Below the pieces are notes generated by a model. It saw only the letters and a list, made by a program, of their open reading frames with translations, did not search any database and had not been told where the DNA came from. A stretch of 46,454 nt of DNA from positions 1-46,454 of the forward strand of contig CAIRYQ010000095.1 in the NCBI GenBank assembly GCA_903882875.1, read 5' to 3'. This document shows positions 1-7,903 of this stretch, piece after piece; the stretch's first letter is position 1, and the number at the start of each line of letters is the position of its first letter. The stretch is from an uncultured Spartobacteria bacterium. GTDB lineage: Bacteria > Verrucomicrobiota > Verrucomicrobiia > Chthoniobacterales > Chthoniobacteraceae. The position numbers and the translations under genes are program-made.

Positions 1-192
1 CGCTGGCCGAGAATCTCGGCTGAGGATGGGGAGACTCGGGACCGCTGGCCGAGAATCTCGGCTGAGGGTGGGGAGACTCGGGAACGCTGGCCGAGAATCT
101 CGGCTGAGGGTGGGGAGACTCGGGACCGCTGGCCGAGAATCTCGGCTGAGGGCGGGGAGACTCGGGAACGCTGGCCGAGAATCTCGGCTGAG
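1..192. repeat. 42-bp tandem repeat, about 4.5 copies
   Basis: Units occupy 1-42, 43-84, 85-126, 127-168 and a partial copy 169-192. They differ at very few bases: units 1 and 3 end in gggac, units 2 and 4 in gggaa, giving a higher-order 84-bp period. Each unit holds the 13-base inverted repeat CCGAGAATCTCGG. The unit is a multiple of three, so copy-number change would add or remove 14 residues of the overlapping minus-strand XRE-like protein without a frameshift. Confidence 0.9.
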
Positions 193-625
193 TCCCCCGA
201 GCCTCCGCCCCGCTCCGCGACAAATATTCCAGCCATCCCCATGACAGGCCCTGGAACGCGCGCTCCACCGCCTCCCATTCCTCGCGCAGCCGCCGGCGCA
301 CGCGGCGCAGGAATTCCTCCCGCGTGATGGGCCGCCCGGGCAGGGTGTCCGGGCCCGCGTCCTCGTCGTCCTCGATCACGATGAGGAGCATCCAGAGCTT
401 CAGCCGCAGGCCGTGGCTCATGCGCTTGCCGCTCTCGATGGTCGCGTGGGTCTTGCGCTGCTCGGTGTCGCCCACGGTGCGGCGCTTCACGCCGCAGGCC
501 GCCTCCAGGTCATCCTGCGTCATGCCGCGGCCGAGGCGCAGGCACTTCACGAGCGGGCCGAACCGCCTGCACGCGACGGTGCGCGTGCATTCCGCATCCA
601 GCGCCAGTCCCGGCGGATTAGCCAT
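1..625 (-). CDS. XRE-like HTH protein with 14-aa tandem-repeat tail (partial)
   Basis: The minus strand is open from an ATG at 625 to the window edge with no stop, so the gene is truncated here (at least 208 codons). A good Shine-Dalgarno (GCGGAGGGG) ends just before the ATG, which fixes the start. Residues about 22-90 resemble a Cro/C1-type helix-turn-helix: a Leu/Arg-rich helix, then GMTQDDLEAACGVKRRTVGD, then a Glu-containing third helix region. A charged helical stretch (EEFLRRVRRRLREEWEAVE) follows. From about residue 144 the protein becomes a tandem repeat of QPRFSAS(V/G)PESPHP encoded by 42-bp DNA units. The role is probably DNA binding, possibly as a transcription regulator; the repeat tail has no function I recognise. 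The HTH match is by eye, and the tail length is unknown because the gene continues outside the window. Confidence 0.7.
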   Translation of the reverse strand, partial: MANPPGLALDAECTRTVACRRFGPLVKCLRLGRGMTQDDLEAACGVKRRTVGDTEQRKTHATIESGKRMSHGLRLKLWMLLIVIEDDEDAGPDTLPGRPITREEFLRRVRRRLREEWEAVERAFQGLSWGWLEYLSRSGAEARGTQPRFSASVPESPRPQPRFSASGPESPHPQPRFSASVPESPHPQPRFSASGPESPHPQPRFSAS

Positions 626-1158
626 GGCCCCTCCGCAAGTGCCGTCGTCGCCTGTGCGGGCGAACGGGGATGGCTCTTGGGGAAGTGAGCGGGTGGATGG
701 GGATGCGGGGAAAGTGGAAAACGAACCGGGACCGCGCACTGGCACGGCCCTGCTGGGCCGTGGCGCGGAGAGCAACCGTTTGCCATTCGCCGGAATTCAT
801 GGGGTGAAACGGTTTCCGAGACGGGAGCGTGCCGCCGCCCGCCCCGTGCTGTCAAGCCCCGCGTGAGGCCGCGGGCGCGCACCGGTGCGTAGGCAGCAAG
901 GCCCGCCCGCAGCCGCCGCCCCCACGAGGAGCGGATGCCTTGGAGTGCGGCGGGAAGCGACAGCGCCACGCCGCTTTTTTGGAGTGCGCTGGCAGAGCGC
1001 AGCGGCGACAGCGCTTTGGGAAGCGCCGGAGGCGCGCGGCGGTCTTCCTGGTGCGCCGCCGTCCTGCAAAGCCCCGCCGCGTCGCTCCGCTCCTGCCAAA
1101 GCGGCGGCGGCGCTCCGCTCTGCCGCCGCACTCCACAGGGCGCTCCTGCCGTCGGCGG
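626..1158. other. intergenic region between divergent/tandem minus-strand genes
   Basis: I see no convincing gene. The part next to 625 must carry the promoter of the XRE-like gene. An 8-bp inverted repeat, AACCGTTT at 774-781 and AAACGGTT at 807-814, could be an operator, but this is weak. From about 930 the sequence is a very GC-rich repeat block, described separately. The stretch up to 1158 lies downstream of the receptor kinase gene. Confidence 0.5.
935..1150. repeat. GC-rich interspersed repeat with direct and inverted TGGAGTGCG motifs
   Basis: TGGAGTGCGGCGG occurs at 941-953, a related copy TTGGAGTGCGCTGG at about 980-993, and an inverted copy (reverse complement TGGAGTGCGGCGGC) at 1122-1135. 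Between them are GCGCCGG/CCGGCGC-like blocks. All six frames give low-complexity Arg/Ala/Pro strings, so this is a noncoding repeat rather than a gene. Similar TGGAGTGCGGCGGC-type intergenic repeats are, as far as I recall, common in verrucomicrobial genomes. Confidence 0.55.
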
Positions 1159-3927
1159 CTACTTCTTTTCCGCGGCCTGCTGCGCGTCGTAGGCGGGCCA
1201 GAAGTCGGCCACGGGGCGGTAGGGGCCAGCACCGCCGACGGCGATGTATTGGAGGCTCGGGTGCTGGCGCAGCGGTTCGAGGGAGACTTTGGAGTTCTTC
1301 GGTTTTGAAATGTAGAGCTTCTGCAACTGGCGCAGTTCCCGCAGCGGGGCGAAGTCGGCGATTGGGTCAATGTCGATGTTCAGTTCCGTCAGTGGCAGGC
1401 CCGCCAGCGGGCGAAGGTCGGTGATGCGATTGCCGCCTGTATCGAGGAACTTGAGCGGCTTGCCGCGCAGCGGGCTGAGGTCGGCGATGCTGTTCCTGCT
1501 GCAATACAGATATTCCAAGGCGGGCGAGTCGGCTAGGAAGGAAAGGTCGGAGCATTGGTTCCCTCCGATCTTCACTTTCGTGAGCGGTGCGCCGCGCAGC
1601 GGCGAGAAGTCCACGATGCGGTTCCCGTTCACATGGAACTCCTCCAACGGCGCTCCACGCAGAGGACTGAGGTCGCTTATCTTGGTGCCATTTGCGTCGA
1701 AGACGCGCAGCGGCATCCCCGCGAGCGGGGTGAGGTCGGAAATGTCGCTCCCGTCGGCATGGAGTTCGGTGATTGGCATTCCGCGAAGTGGCGAGAGATC
1801 GGAGATGCGTGTCCTGTCTAAGCTAATTTGAGTCAGCGCCATGCCGCGGAGCGGTTCCAGCGAGTTCACCGCAGTATTGCCGAGAGCGATGTTTCCAATG
1901 GGCAGCCCGCGCAGCGGTTCGAGGGTGTCCGTGGCCGCCGGCACACCGAAAACTCTAATGGTGCCGTCAGGTTGCACTTCTACATAGCCCACGCCTTTCC
2001 CCAGCCACTCGTCGAGGCGCTGGCGGACCATTTGCTCCTTCTGCTTCGCGCCGAAGGTCAGGCGCTTGGAGAGGGCGTTGAGTTCGCCGCTGGCACCGAC
2101 TTTGGTGAAGTGCCGGAAGAGGGCTTCGGTGCGCTCGGGGGGGAAGCGGGTGGCGTCGTCGGGCGCGGCGGCGATGGCGTCGAGCACGGGGAGGAGGGCG
2201 TCGTGCGCGTGCTGCGCGGGGTCGCGCTGCTGCGCGGTGCGGAAGGCGGCGGGGGCTTCGCCGTAGCGGGCCATGCCGAGCAGCAGCCATGCGCGCCGCC
2301 ACCAGCCGGCGGTGAGCGCGGGGTCGAGGGCGAGGGCGGCATCAAGCTTCACCAGCGCGGAGTCGAAGCGCTGGAAGCCGGCCTCACTCTCGGCCAGCGC
2401 GAGGAGGGACGGGGCGCTGGCTTTCAGGTCGGCGAGGGCGGCGTTGGCGCGTTTGGCTTCCGTCTTTGCCAGCACCTCTCCGCGCTCGGCGCGCTTGCCT
2501 TCGGCGATGACTTTGGCCGTGAAGCCGATGCTGACGAGGAGCAGCGCGGCGAGGCCGATGGAGGTGGCCTTGTGGCGCTTGATGAGCAGCGTGAACTGCT
2601 TCCACGCGCCCGCCTTCTCCGCGCTGGTGGCGAAGCCGTTTTGGTAGGCGAGGAGGTCGGCCTGCAAGTCCTCCACGCGCGGGTAGCGCGCGGCGGGGTC
2701 GAGCGCGAGGGCCTTGCGGCAGACGGCGAGCAGGGAGTCTGGTGCGGCGCGCAGCTCTTTCGCCGCAGGCCATTCCACTTCGCCGCGTCCGACCTTGCCG
2801 ACGATCTGCATCGCGTCGCTGCCGCTCACGGGCGTTCGCAGGAAGAGGATGTGGAAGAGGATCGCGCCGAGGGCGTAGATGTCCGTGCGCGCGTCGAGCG
2901 TCTCGATTTCGCCGCGCGCCTGCTCGGGGGCCATGTATTGCGGCGTGCCCATGATGGTGCCCGTGAGGGTCATCGAGCCGGTGTTCGCATCGCCCGGCGC
3001 GGTGTGGACGATGGAGCGCAAATCCTGCCCCGGTGCGACGCTCGCGGCGGCGCGGTTCGGGTCGAGGACTTTCGCGAGCCCCCAGTCCATGACGAGCACG
3101 CTGCCGAAGTCGCCGAGCAGGAGGTTCTCCGGCTTCAGGTCGCGGTGGATGACGCCCTTGCTGTGCGCAAATGCAATGGCGTCGCACACCTTCTGAAACA
3201 CGGTGAGCAGCGCGGAGAGCGGGAACTTCTTCACCGTCTCGGCGACGCCCTTGGCGAGCAGCTCCAGCACTTTCTTGAGCGTGATGCCTCGCACCATCTG
3301 CATGGTGTAAAAGACCTGCCCGTTCTCATCCACTCCCAGCTCGTGGACGGGGACGATGTTCGGGTGCTCAAGCTGGCCGGTGACCTGCGCCTCGGCGACG
3401 AAGCGTGCGATGTCCCCGGCATCGTTCGTGTCGAGCATCACCTTCATGGCGACCCTGCGTTTGATGGCGGCCTCCTTCGCATCGAGGATCGCGCCCATGC
3501 CGCCGCGCGCGACGACTGCGCCGATGTCGTACTTTTTCTCCCGCAACAGCTCCGCAGGCAGCATGTCGCGCACGGCCCGCTGCGCCGGGGCGAGCGACAT
3601 GTCGCTGGGCGCATCGGACTGCAAACGCCGCAACTCGATGGTCGCGGTGCCGATTTGGATTTTCTGGTTCGGCCAGAGCCGCGTGCGCTCGGCTTGCGCG
3701 ATGGGCTGGCCGTTGACCTGCGTGCCATTCGAGGAGCCGAGGTCCTCGATGAGCGCGTGGTCGTAGTTCAGGATGAGCTTTGCGTGCTGCCGCGAGACGA
3801 GGTCGGCCTCCACGCGGATGGGGCAGTCGGAATTCCGCCCGATGACGTAGTCGCCCGGTGTGAGGAGGTGGCGCGCGTGTTCCTTTCCACCAATGGTGAT
3901 GAGAACCTCGGTCTGCGGGGCGGGCAT
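1159..3927 (-). CDS. FHA - Ser/Thr protein kinase - TM - TPR - leucine-rich-repeat receptor-like protein
   Basis: 922 residues. An FHA domain (about 8-100) has the phosphothreonine-binding signature: G30/R31, S45, H48 and SSN at 65-67. A Hanks-type kinase spans about 133-430 with a glycine loop GGMG, catalytic Lys162 (VAMK), HRDLKPEN at 261-268, DWG at 281-283 where most kinases have DFG, and APE at 333-335. A single TM helix lies at about 455-474, so the kinase is cytoplasmic and the rest extracytoplasmic. A helical TPR-like region (505-580) is followed by nine or so 21-23-residue leucine-rich repeats (SDLSPLRGMP type, 668-900). It presumably senses a ligand with the LRRs and signals by phosphorylation; that role is inferred. 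DWG is common in PVC-group kinases. A shorter paralogue lies at 39348-40847. The promoter region is the 154-bp gap shared with the divergent DUF4142 gene. Confidence 0.9.
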   Translation of the reverse strand: MPAPQTEVLITIGGKEHARHLLTPGDYVIGRNSDCPIRVEADLVSRQHAKLILNYDHALIEDLGSSNGTQVNGQPIAQAERTRLWPNQKIQIGTATIELRRLQSDAPSDMSLAPAQRAVRDMLPAELLREKKYDIGAVVARGGMGAILDAKEAAIKRRVAMKVMLDTNDAGDIARFVAEAQVTGQLEHPNIVPVHELGVDENGQVFYTMQMVRGITLKKVLELLAKGVAETVKKFPLSALLTVFQKVCDAIAFAHSKGVIHRDLKPENLLLGDFGSVLVMDWGLAKVLDPNRAAASVAPGQDLRSIVHTAPGDANTGSMTLTGTIMGTPQYMAPEQARGEIETLDARTDIYALGAILFHILFLRTPVSGSDAMQIVGKVGRGEVEWPAAKELRAAPDSLLAVCRKALALDPAARYPRVEDLQADLLAYQNGFATSAEKAGAWKQFTLLIKRHKATSIGLAALLLVSIGFTAKVIAEGKRAERGEVLAKTEAKRANAALADLKASAPSLLALAESEAGFQRFDSALVKLDAALALDPALTAGWWRRAWLLLGMARYGEAPAAFRTAQQRDPAQHAHDALLPVLDAIAAAPDDATRFPPERTEALFRHFTKVGASGELNALSKRLTFGAKQKEQMVRQRLDEWLGKGVGYVEVQPDGTIRVFGVPAATDTLEPLRGLPIGNIALGNTAVNSLEPLRGMALTQISLDRTRISDLSPLRGMPITELHADGSDISDLTPLAGMPLRVFDANGTKISDLSPLRGAPLEEFHVNGNRIVDFSPLRGAPLTKVKIGGNQCSDLSFLADSPALEYLYCSRNSIADLSPLRGKPLKFLDTGGNRITDLRPLAGLPLTELNIDIDPIADFAPLRELRQLQKLYISKPKNSKVSLEPLRQHPSLQYIAVGGAGPYRPVADFWPAYDAQQAAEKK

Positions 3928-4081
3928 CGCGCGGGTGTAGCGGATGGAGGAGCGGATGCAAGGGCGTCGTGGTGTTTATGAGATGACGCCGGCACGAGTC
4001 ATCATCCTGTCCGGTGCCGCCGACAGAAAATAAAGCACATCCGACAGGGCCGTGGCCGACGGGGTGCCGATAGGATGGTGT

Positions 4082-4660
4082 ATGAAACACAAAATCCTAA
4101 TCACCACCATCGCAACCGCCCTCATCTCGTTCACCGTGAATCCCGCACTTTTCGCGGCAGACGCGGCGAATACGGGGAGCATCACCGCAGCCGAGACGAC
4201 CGCCGACGCGACCGCCGACGCACGCTTCATGGAACACGCCACCCGCGGAGGCCTGATGGAAATCCAGGCGGGCGAAATCGCGGAGGGCAAGACCAAGCGC
4301 GACGACGTGAAGGGATTCGCCAGGGCCATGCAGCGGGATCACGCCGACGTGAACAAAAACCTGAAGACGCTCGCCGACCGCATGAAGATGAAGCTGCCGA
4401 CGGACGCCGGGGATCATCAGCCCTTCCTCGACGGCCTGAAGGCGAAGACGGACGCGGACTTTGACCGCACCTACGTCGCGGCGAGCGTGGTCAGCCACCA
4501 GAAGTGCATCGCCATGTTCGAGAAGTTCTCGGCCACCACGAAGAATGCGGACCTGAAGGCGTTTGCCGACAACACGCTGCCCGGCCTGCGCACGCATCTG
4601 AAAAACGGCGAGGCGCTGCTCTCAACCCTCGGCGGCGCCAACGGCACGGCTGCGAAGTAA
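4082..4660 (+). CDS. exported DUF4142 family protein
   Basis: 192 residues starting MKHKILITTIATALISF, a Sec signal peptide with probable cleavage after ALFA (about residue 25). The start at 4082 is preferred over an in-frame upstream ATG because it places the signal peptide at the N-terminus and follows an AGGATGG ribosome site. The mature part is a predicted all-helical bundle rich in Lys/Asp (FMEHATRGGLMEIQAGEIA, MQRDHADVNKNL), matching DUF4142, a ferritin-like-fold family of periplasmic or outer-membrane proteins of unknown function. It is transcribed alone, divergently from the receptor kinase and followed by a hairpin terminator. Confidence 0.85.
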   Translation: MKHKILITTIATALISFTVNPALFAADAANTGSITAAETTADATADARFMEHATRGGLMEIQAGEIAEGKTKRDDVKGFARAMQRDHADVNKNLKTLADRMKMKLPTDAGDHQPFLDGLKAKTDADFDRTYVAASVVSHQKCIAMFEKFSATTKNADLKAFADNTLPGLRTHLKNGEALLSTLGGANGTAAK

Positions 4661-4686
4661 TCCAAGCCCCGCGGAACCACGCACAC

Positions 4687-4716
4687 AGCGGCACCGGGAT
4701 TTCCACCGGTGCCGCT
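4687..4716 (+). terminator. hairpin terminator after the DUF4142 gene
   Basis: A perfect 11-bp inverted repeat (AGCGGCACCGG at 4687-4697, CCGGTGCCGCT at 4706-4716) with an 8-nt loop, 26 bp after the stop codon. The T-tail is short (TTT), so it may be weak or Rho-assisted. Confidence 0.7.
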
Positions 4717-4972
4717 TTGCGCTTGCAGCGCATGTTCCCCCTGTGGACGCCGAAGCGGGAGCAATGCACCCGATCGAAGAGCGAAGAGCGAAGAGCGCCG
4801 GTGTCCCATGCAGACGGAGCAGAAGGAGCAGGACGGACGCGGCGGTGCGGGAAAACGATGATTTCATAAATCGGGGATTGAATGGCCGTGCATCTTGGCG
4901 GAGATGGAAATCCCGTCTGAGTGAGGACGACCCGAAACCGCACATCATTTTCCCAAGAACCAACCCCGACTT
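4717..4972. other. intergenic leader of the type IV pilus operon
   Basis: No gene recognised. It contains a triplicated GAAGAGC motif at about 4775-4795 and must hold the promoter of the pil operon, but I cannot identify -35/-10 elements with confidence. Confidence 0.4.
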
Positions 4973-6673
4973 GTGGCTGCAAACGACGATTACATCCTGG
5001 AGATACTGATCGAGAACTCGCTCGTTTCCAAGGAGCAGGTGGATGATGCGCGGAGCGAGGTGAAGCCGGGGAAGGGCGTGCTGCATGTGCTGATCGAGCA
5101 GGGCCTGATCACGCAGGAGGATGTGTCGCGCGCCGTGGCGTCGAATGCGGCGATGGATTTCGTGAGCCTCGACGGGATCATCGTCACGGGGGATGTGCTC
5201 GCGCTCATTTCCGCGGAGGCTGCGCGGCGCTACCGCGCGGTGCCGGTGGCGCTCACGGAACTCGGCGGCGTTGTCGTCGCGGTGGATGATCCGCTGAATT
5301 TCGACACGCTCGACGGCATCCAGGCGCTGCTCGGCCGCGAGGTGGAATTTCTCTGCACGACGCCGGACTCGATGAAGGCGGCGCTGATGAAGTACTACGG
5401 CACCGCGGAGGACGCGGTGGCCTCGATGGAGAACATCGCGGGCGGGATCCAGATCGGCGGGCAGGCGGTGGATGTCGGCGGCGTGGCGGGCGAGACGGGC
5501 GACGCGCCGATCATCAAGCTCGTCACGATGATGCTGGTGGAGGCGTACAATTCGCGGACTTCGGACATCCACGTGGAGCCGCTGGAAAAGCGGCTGCGCA
5601 TCCGGTTCCGCATTGATGGCGTGCTGCACGAGATGCAGAACCCGCCGAAGAAATTGCAGGCGGCGATCGTCTCGCGCCTGAAGATCATGACGGGCACGAT
5701 GTCCATCGCGGAGAAGCGGCTGCCGCAGGACGGGCGCATCCAGGTGAAGCTGGGCAAGAAGAGCCTCGATCTGCGCGTCTCGACGATCCCGACGGCGCAC
5801 GGCGAGTCGGTGGTCATGCGTATCCTCGACAAGTCGTCGCTGTCGCTGGGCCTGCCGCAGCTCGGATTCTTGAGCGACGACCAGGAGACATTCGAGCGGC
5901 TGTTGCGGCTGCCGGATGGCATCCTGCTGGTGACGGGGCCGACAGGATCGGGGAAGACGACGACGCTGTACGCGTGTCTCAACTACATCAACAAGCCGGA
6001 CAAGAAGCTGATCACCGTCGAGGATCCGGTGGAATACCAGATGAGCGGCATCAACCAGGTGCAGGTGAATGCGGAGGTCGGCATGACTTTCCCTGCCGCG
6101 CTGCGCGCGATGCTGCGGCAGGCGCCGAACATCATCATGATCGGTGAAATCCGCGATCCCGAGACAGCGAACATCGCGATCAATGCGGCGCTCACGGGAC
6201 ATCTCGTTTTCTCCACGCTGCACACAAACGACGCGCCGAGCGCGGTCGCGCGTCTCGTGGACATCGGCGTGCAGCCGTTCCTCGTGTCGTCCGCCGTGCG
6301 CGCGATGCTCGCGCAGCGCCTCGTGCGGAAAGTCTGCCCGAACTGCAAGGCGCCCGTGGAGCTGACCGACGCGGAGGTGAAGTCGCTCGGCATTGATCCC
6401 ACGCAGCTCGTCGGAGCGACGGTGCAGCAAGGCGTCGGCTGCGAGAAATGCAAGGGCCTCGGCGCGAAGGGGCGCATGGGCATCTTTGAAATCTTCGAGG
6501 TGGACGACGAGGTGCGCCACATGATCAACACCCGCGCGACGACCGTGGACCTGCGGAAGCGCGCGCGGGAAATGGGCATGAGAACGCTGCGCGAGGACGG
6601 CATCCGCAAGGTGCTCTCGGGCATGACGACCGCGGAGGAAGTCATCAGCGCGACCATGTCCGACGCAAGCTGA
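4973..6673 (+). CDS. pilB: type IV pilus extension ATPase PilB/GspE family (copy 1)
   Basis: 566 residues with a GTG start. The N-terminal MshEN/T2SSE_N domain (about 10-140) precedes the ATPase core. Seen: Walker A GPTGSGKT at 322-329, Asp box VEDPVEYQ at 349-356, Walker B IIMIGEIRD at 387-395, His box TGHLVFSTLHTND at 408-420, and a zinc tetracysteine (C455, C458, C490, C493) as in PilB and GspE. It powers pilin polymerisation at the inner membrane. It is the first gene of the operon, 9 bp before pilT, and is collinear with the second PilB-like protein at 7904-9589 (identical positions of Walker A and all four cysteines). The start is not firmly set, as no strong ribosome site precedes GTG 4973. 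A type II secretion GspE is the alternative; PilT next door favours pili. Confidence 0.9.
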   Translation: MAANDDYILEILIENSLVSKEQVDDARSEVKPGKGVLHVLIEQGLITQEDVSRAVASNAAMDFVSLDGIIVTGDVLALISAEAARRYRAVPVALTELGGVVVAVDDPLNFDTLDGIQALLGREVEFLCTTPDSMKAALMKYYGTAEDAVASMENIAGGIQIGGQAVDVGGVAGETGDAPIIKLVTMMLVEAYNSRTSDIHVEPLEKRLRIRFRIDGVLHEMQNPPKKLQAAIVSRLKIMTGTMSIAEKRLPQDGRIQVKLGKKSLDLRVSTIPTAHGESVVMRILDKSSLSLGLPQLGFLSDDQETFERLLRLPDGILLVTGPTGSGKTTTLYACLNYINKPDKKLITVEDPVEYQMSGINQVQVNAEVGMTFPAALRAMLRQAPNIIMIGEIRDPETANIAINAALTGHLVFSTLHTNDAPSAVARLVDIGVQPFLVSSAVRAMLAQRLVRKVCPNCKAPVELTDAEVKSLGIDPTQLVGATVQQGVGCEKCKGLGAKGRMGIFEIFEVDDEVRHMINTRATTVDLRKRAREMGMRTLREDGIRKVLSGMTTAEEVISATMSDAS

Positions 6674-6682
6674 GGAGACACC

Positions 6683-7885
6683 ATGGGCATCTTTCGATTT
6701 GGAAAAAATCCGGCCGGCGAGACTCCCGCACCAGCGGTGTCACCGGCGTCACCTGCACCAGCCGCGCCGGAGCCGGCCGCGCCCTCGATTTCCGCGGGAG
6801 GCCGCGGGGCGTTCGCGCCGATCGAGGACATCCTGCGGCTCACGGTGGATTCGGGCGCGTCGGACTTGCATCTCACCGTCGGCACGCCGCCGGTGCTGCG
6901 CATCCACGGCAAGCTGATCCGCCTGGAGACGCGCGCGCTTTTTCCCGAGGACACGGACAACATCGCGACGGAACTCGCGAACGGCGATCAGATCCACAAG
7001 CTGCGCACCGAGGGCAGCGTGGACTTCGCAATGACGAGCGCGGGGCGGAACCGTTTTCGCATCAGCCTCTACCGGCAGAAGCGCACGACGGCGATCGCGC
7101 TGCGCCTGCTGCCGCGGCAGATGCTTTCGACCAAGGAAATCGGCCTGCCGCGGATCGTGGACGAACTGATCCGCCTGCCGCGCGGACTCGTGCTGGTGAC
7201 GGGGCCGACGGGCTCGGGCAAGACGACTTCGCTCGCGGCGATGCTGAACGACATCAACCTGCACCTCGGGCATCACATCGTGACGATCGAAGATCCGATC
7301 GAATACATCCACGAGCATCAGGAAGGCATGGTGAATCAGCGCGAGGTGGGGACGGATGTCTCGACGTTTGCAGAGGGGCTGCGTCGCGCACTGCGGCAGG
7401 ATCCGGATGTGATCCTCGTCGGCGAAATGCGCGACCTCGAGACGATGGAGACGGCGATCCGCGCGGCGGAGACGGGCCATCTTGTTTTTTCCACGCTGCA
7501 CACGACGGGCGCGGGCAAGACGGTGGATCGCATCGTGGACTCGTTTCCCGCGCACCAGCAGGAGCAGATCCGCGTGCAGCTCTCGACGAATCTCAAGGCG
7601 GTGATCTCGCAGCTTCTCATCCCGCGGATCGATCGTCCGGGGCGCATCGCGGTCTTCGAGGTGATGGTGAACACGCCGTCCGTCGCCGCGCTCATCCGCG
7701 ACAACAAGACCTTCCGGCTCGCGACGGAAATCCAGACCGGCGCGAAGTACGGAATGAACACGATCGAGCAGTCGCTCGTGGACCTCTATCTCGCGGGCGT
7801 GATCGCGCGGGAGGAGATTTTCGCAAAGGCGCAGGATCCCGAGCTTGTCGCGCAGCTCCTCGCAGGCCGAGAACCACGGCGCTGA
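6683..7885 (+). CDS. pilT: twitching motility retraction ATPase PilT
   Basis: 400 residues; ATG preceded by a clear GAGGAGA ribosome site. A disordered Pro/Ala extension (about 10-40) is unusual for PilT, which is normally about 345-375 residues. The rest is typical: ASDLHLTVG at 59-67, Walker A GPTGSGKT at 174-181, Asp box TIEDPIEY at 201-208, Walker B VILVGEMRD at 243-251, His box TGHLVFSTLHT at 264-274, and SVAALIRDNK at 333-342, equivalent to the AIRNLIRE retraction motif. There is no tetracysteine, which separates it from the flanking PilB-type ATPases. It depolymerises pili during twitching. It sits between the two pilB-like genes with gaps of 9 and 18 bp. Confidence 0.93.
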   Translation: MGIFRFGKNPAGETPAPAVSPASPAPAAPEPAAPSISAGGRGAFAPIEDILRLTVDSGASDLHLTVGTPPVLRIHGKLIRLETRALFPEDTDNIATELANGDQIHKLRTEGSVDFAMTSAGRNRFRISLYRQKRTTAIALRLLPRQMLSTKEIGLPRIVDELIRLPRGLVLVTGPTGSGKTTSLAAMLNDINLHLGHHIVTIEDPIEYIHEHQEGMVNQREVGTDVSTFAEGLRRALRQDPDVILVGEMRDLETMETAIRAAETGHLVFSTLHTTGAGKTVDRIVDSFPAHQQEQIRVQLSTNLKAVISQLLIPRIDRPGRIAVFEVMVNTPSVAALIRDNKTFRLATEIQTGAKYGMNTIEQSLVDLYLAGVIAREEIFAKAQDPELVAQLLAGREPRR

Positions 7886-7903
7886 CCGCAAAATTTTTCA
7901 CCC

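Noticed and set aside
1-192. CRISPR array
   Set aside because: Units abut with no unique spacers and no cas genes; it is a coding minisatellite.
1828-3981. 717-codon plus-strand open frame opposite the LRR kinase
   Set aside because: Antisense shadow of the GC-rich kinase gene; its translation is Arg/Gly/Glu/His-rich with no domain, while the minus-strand protein has full FHA, kinase and LRR motifs.
4622-6520. 632-codon minus-strand frame opposite pilB
   Set aside because: Shadow ORF (His/Arg/Asp-rich); pilB on the plus strand has all catalytic motifs.
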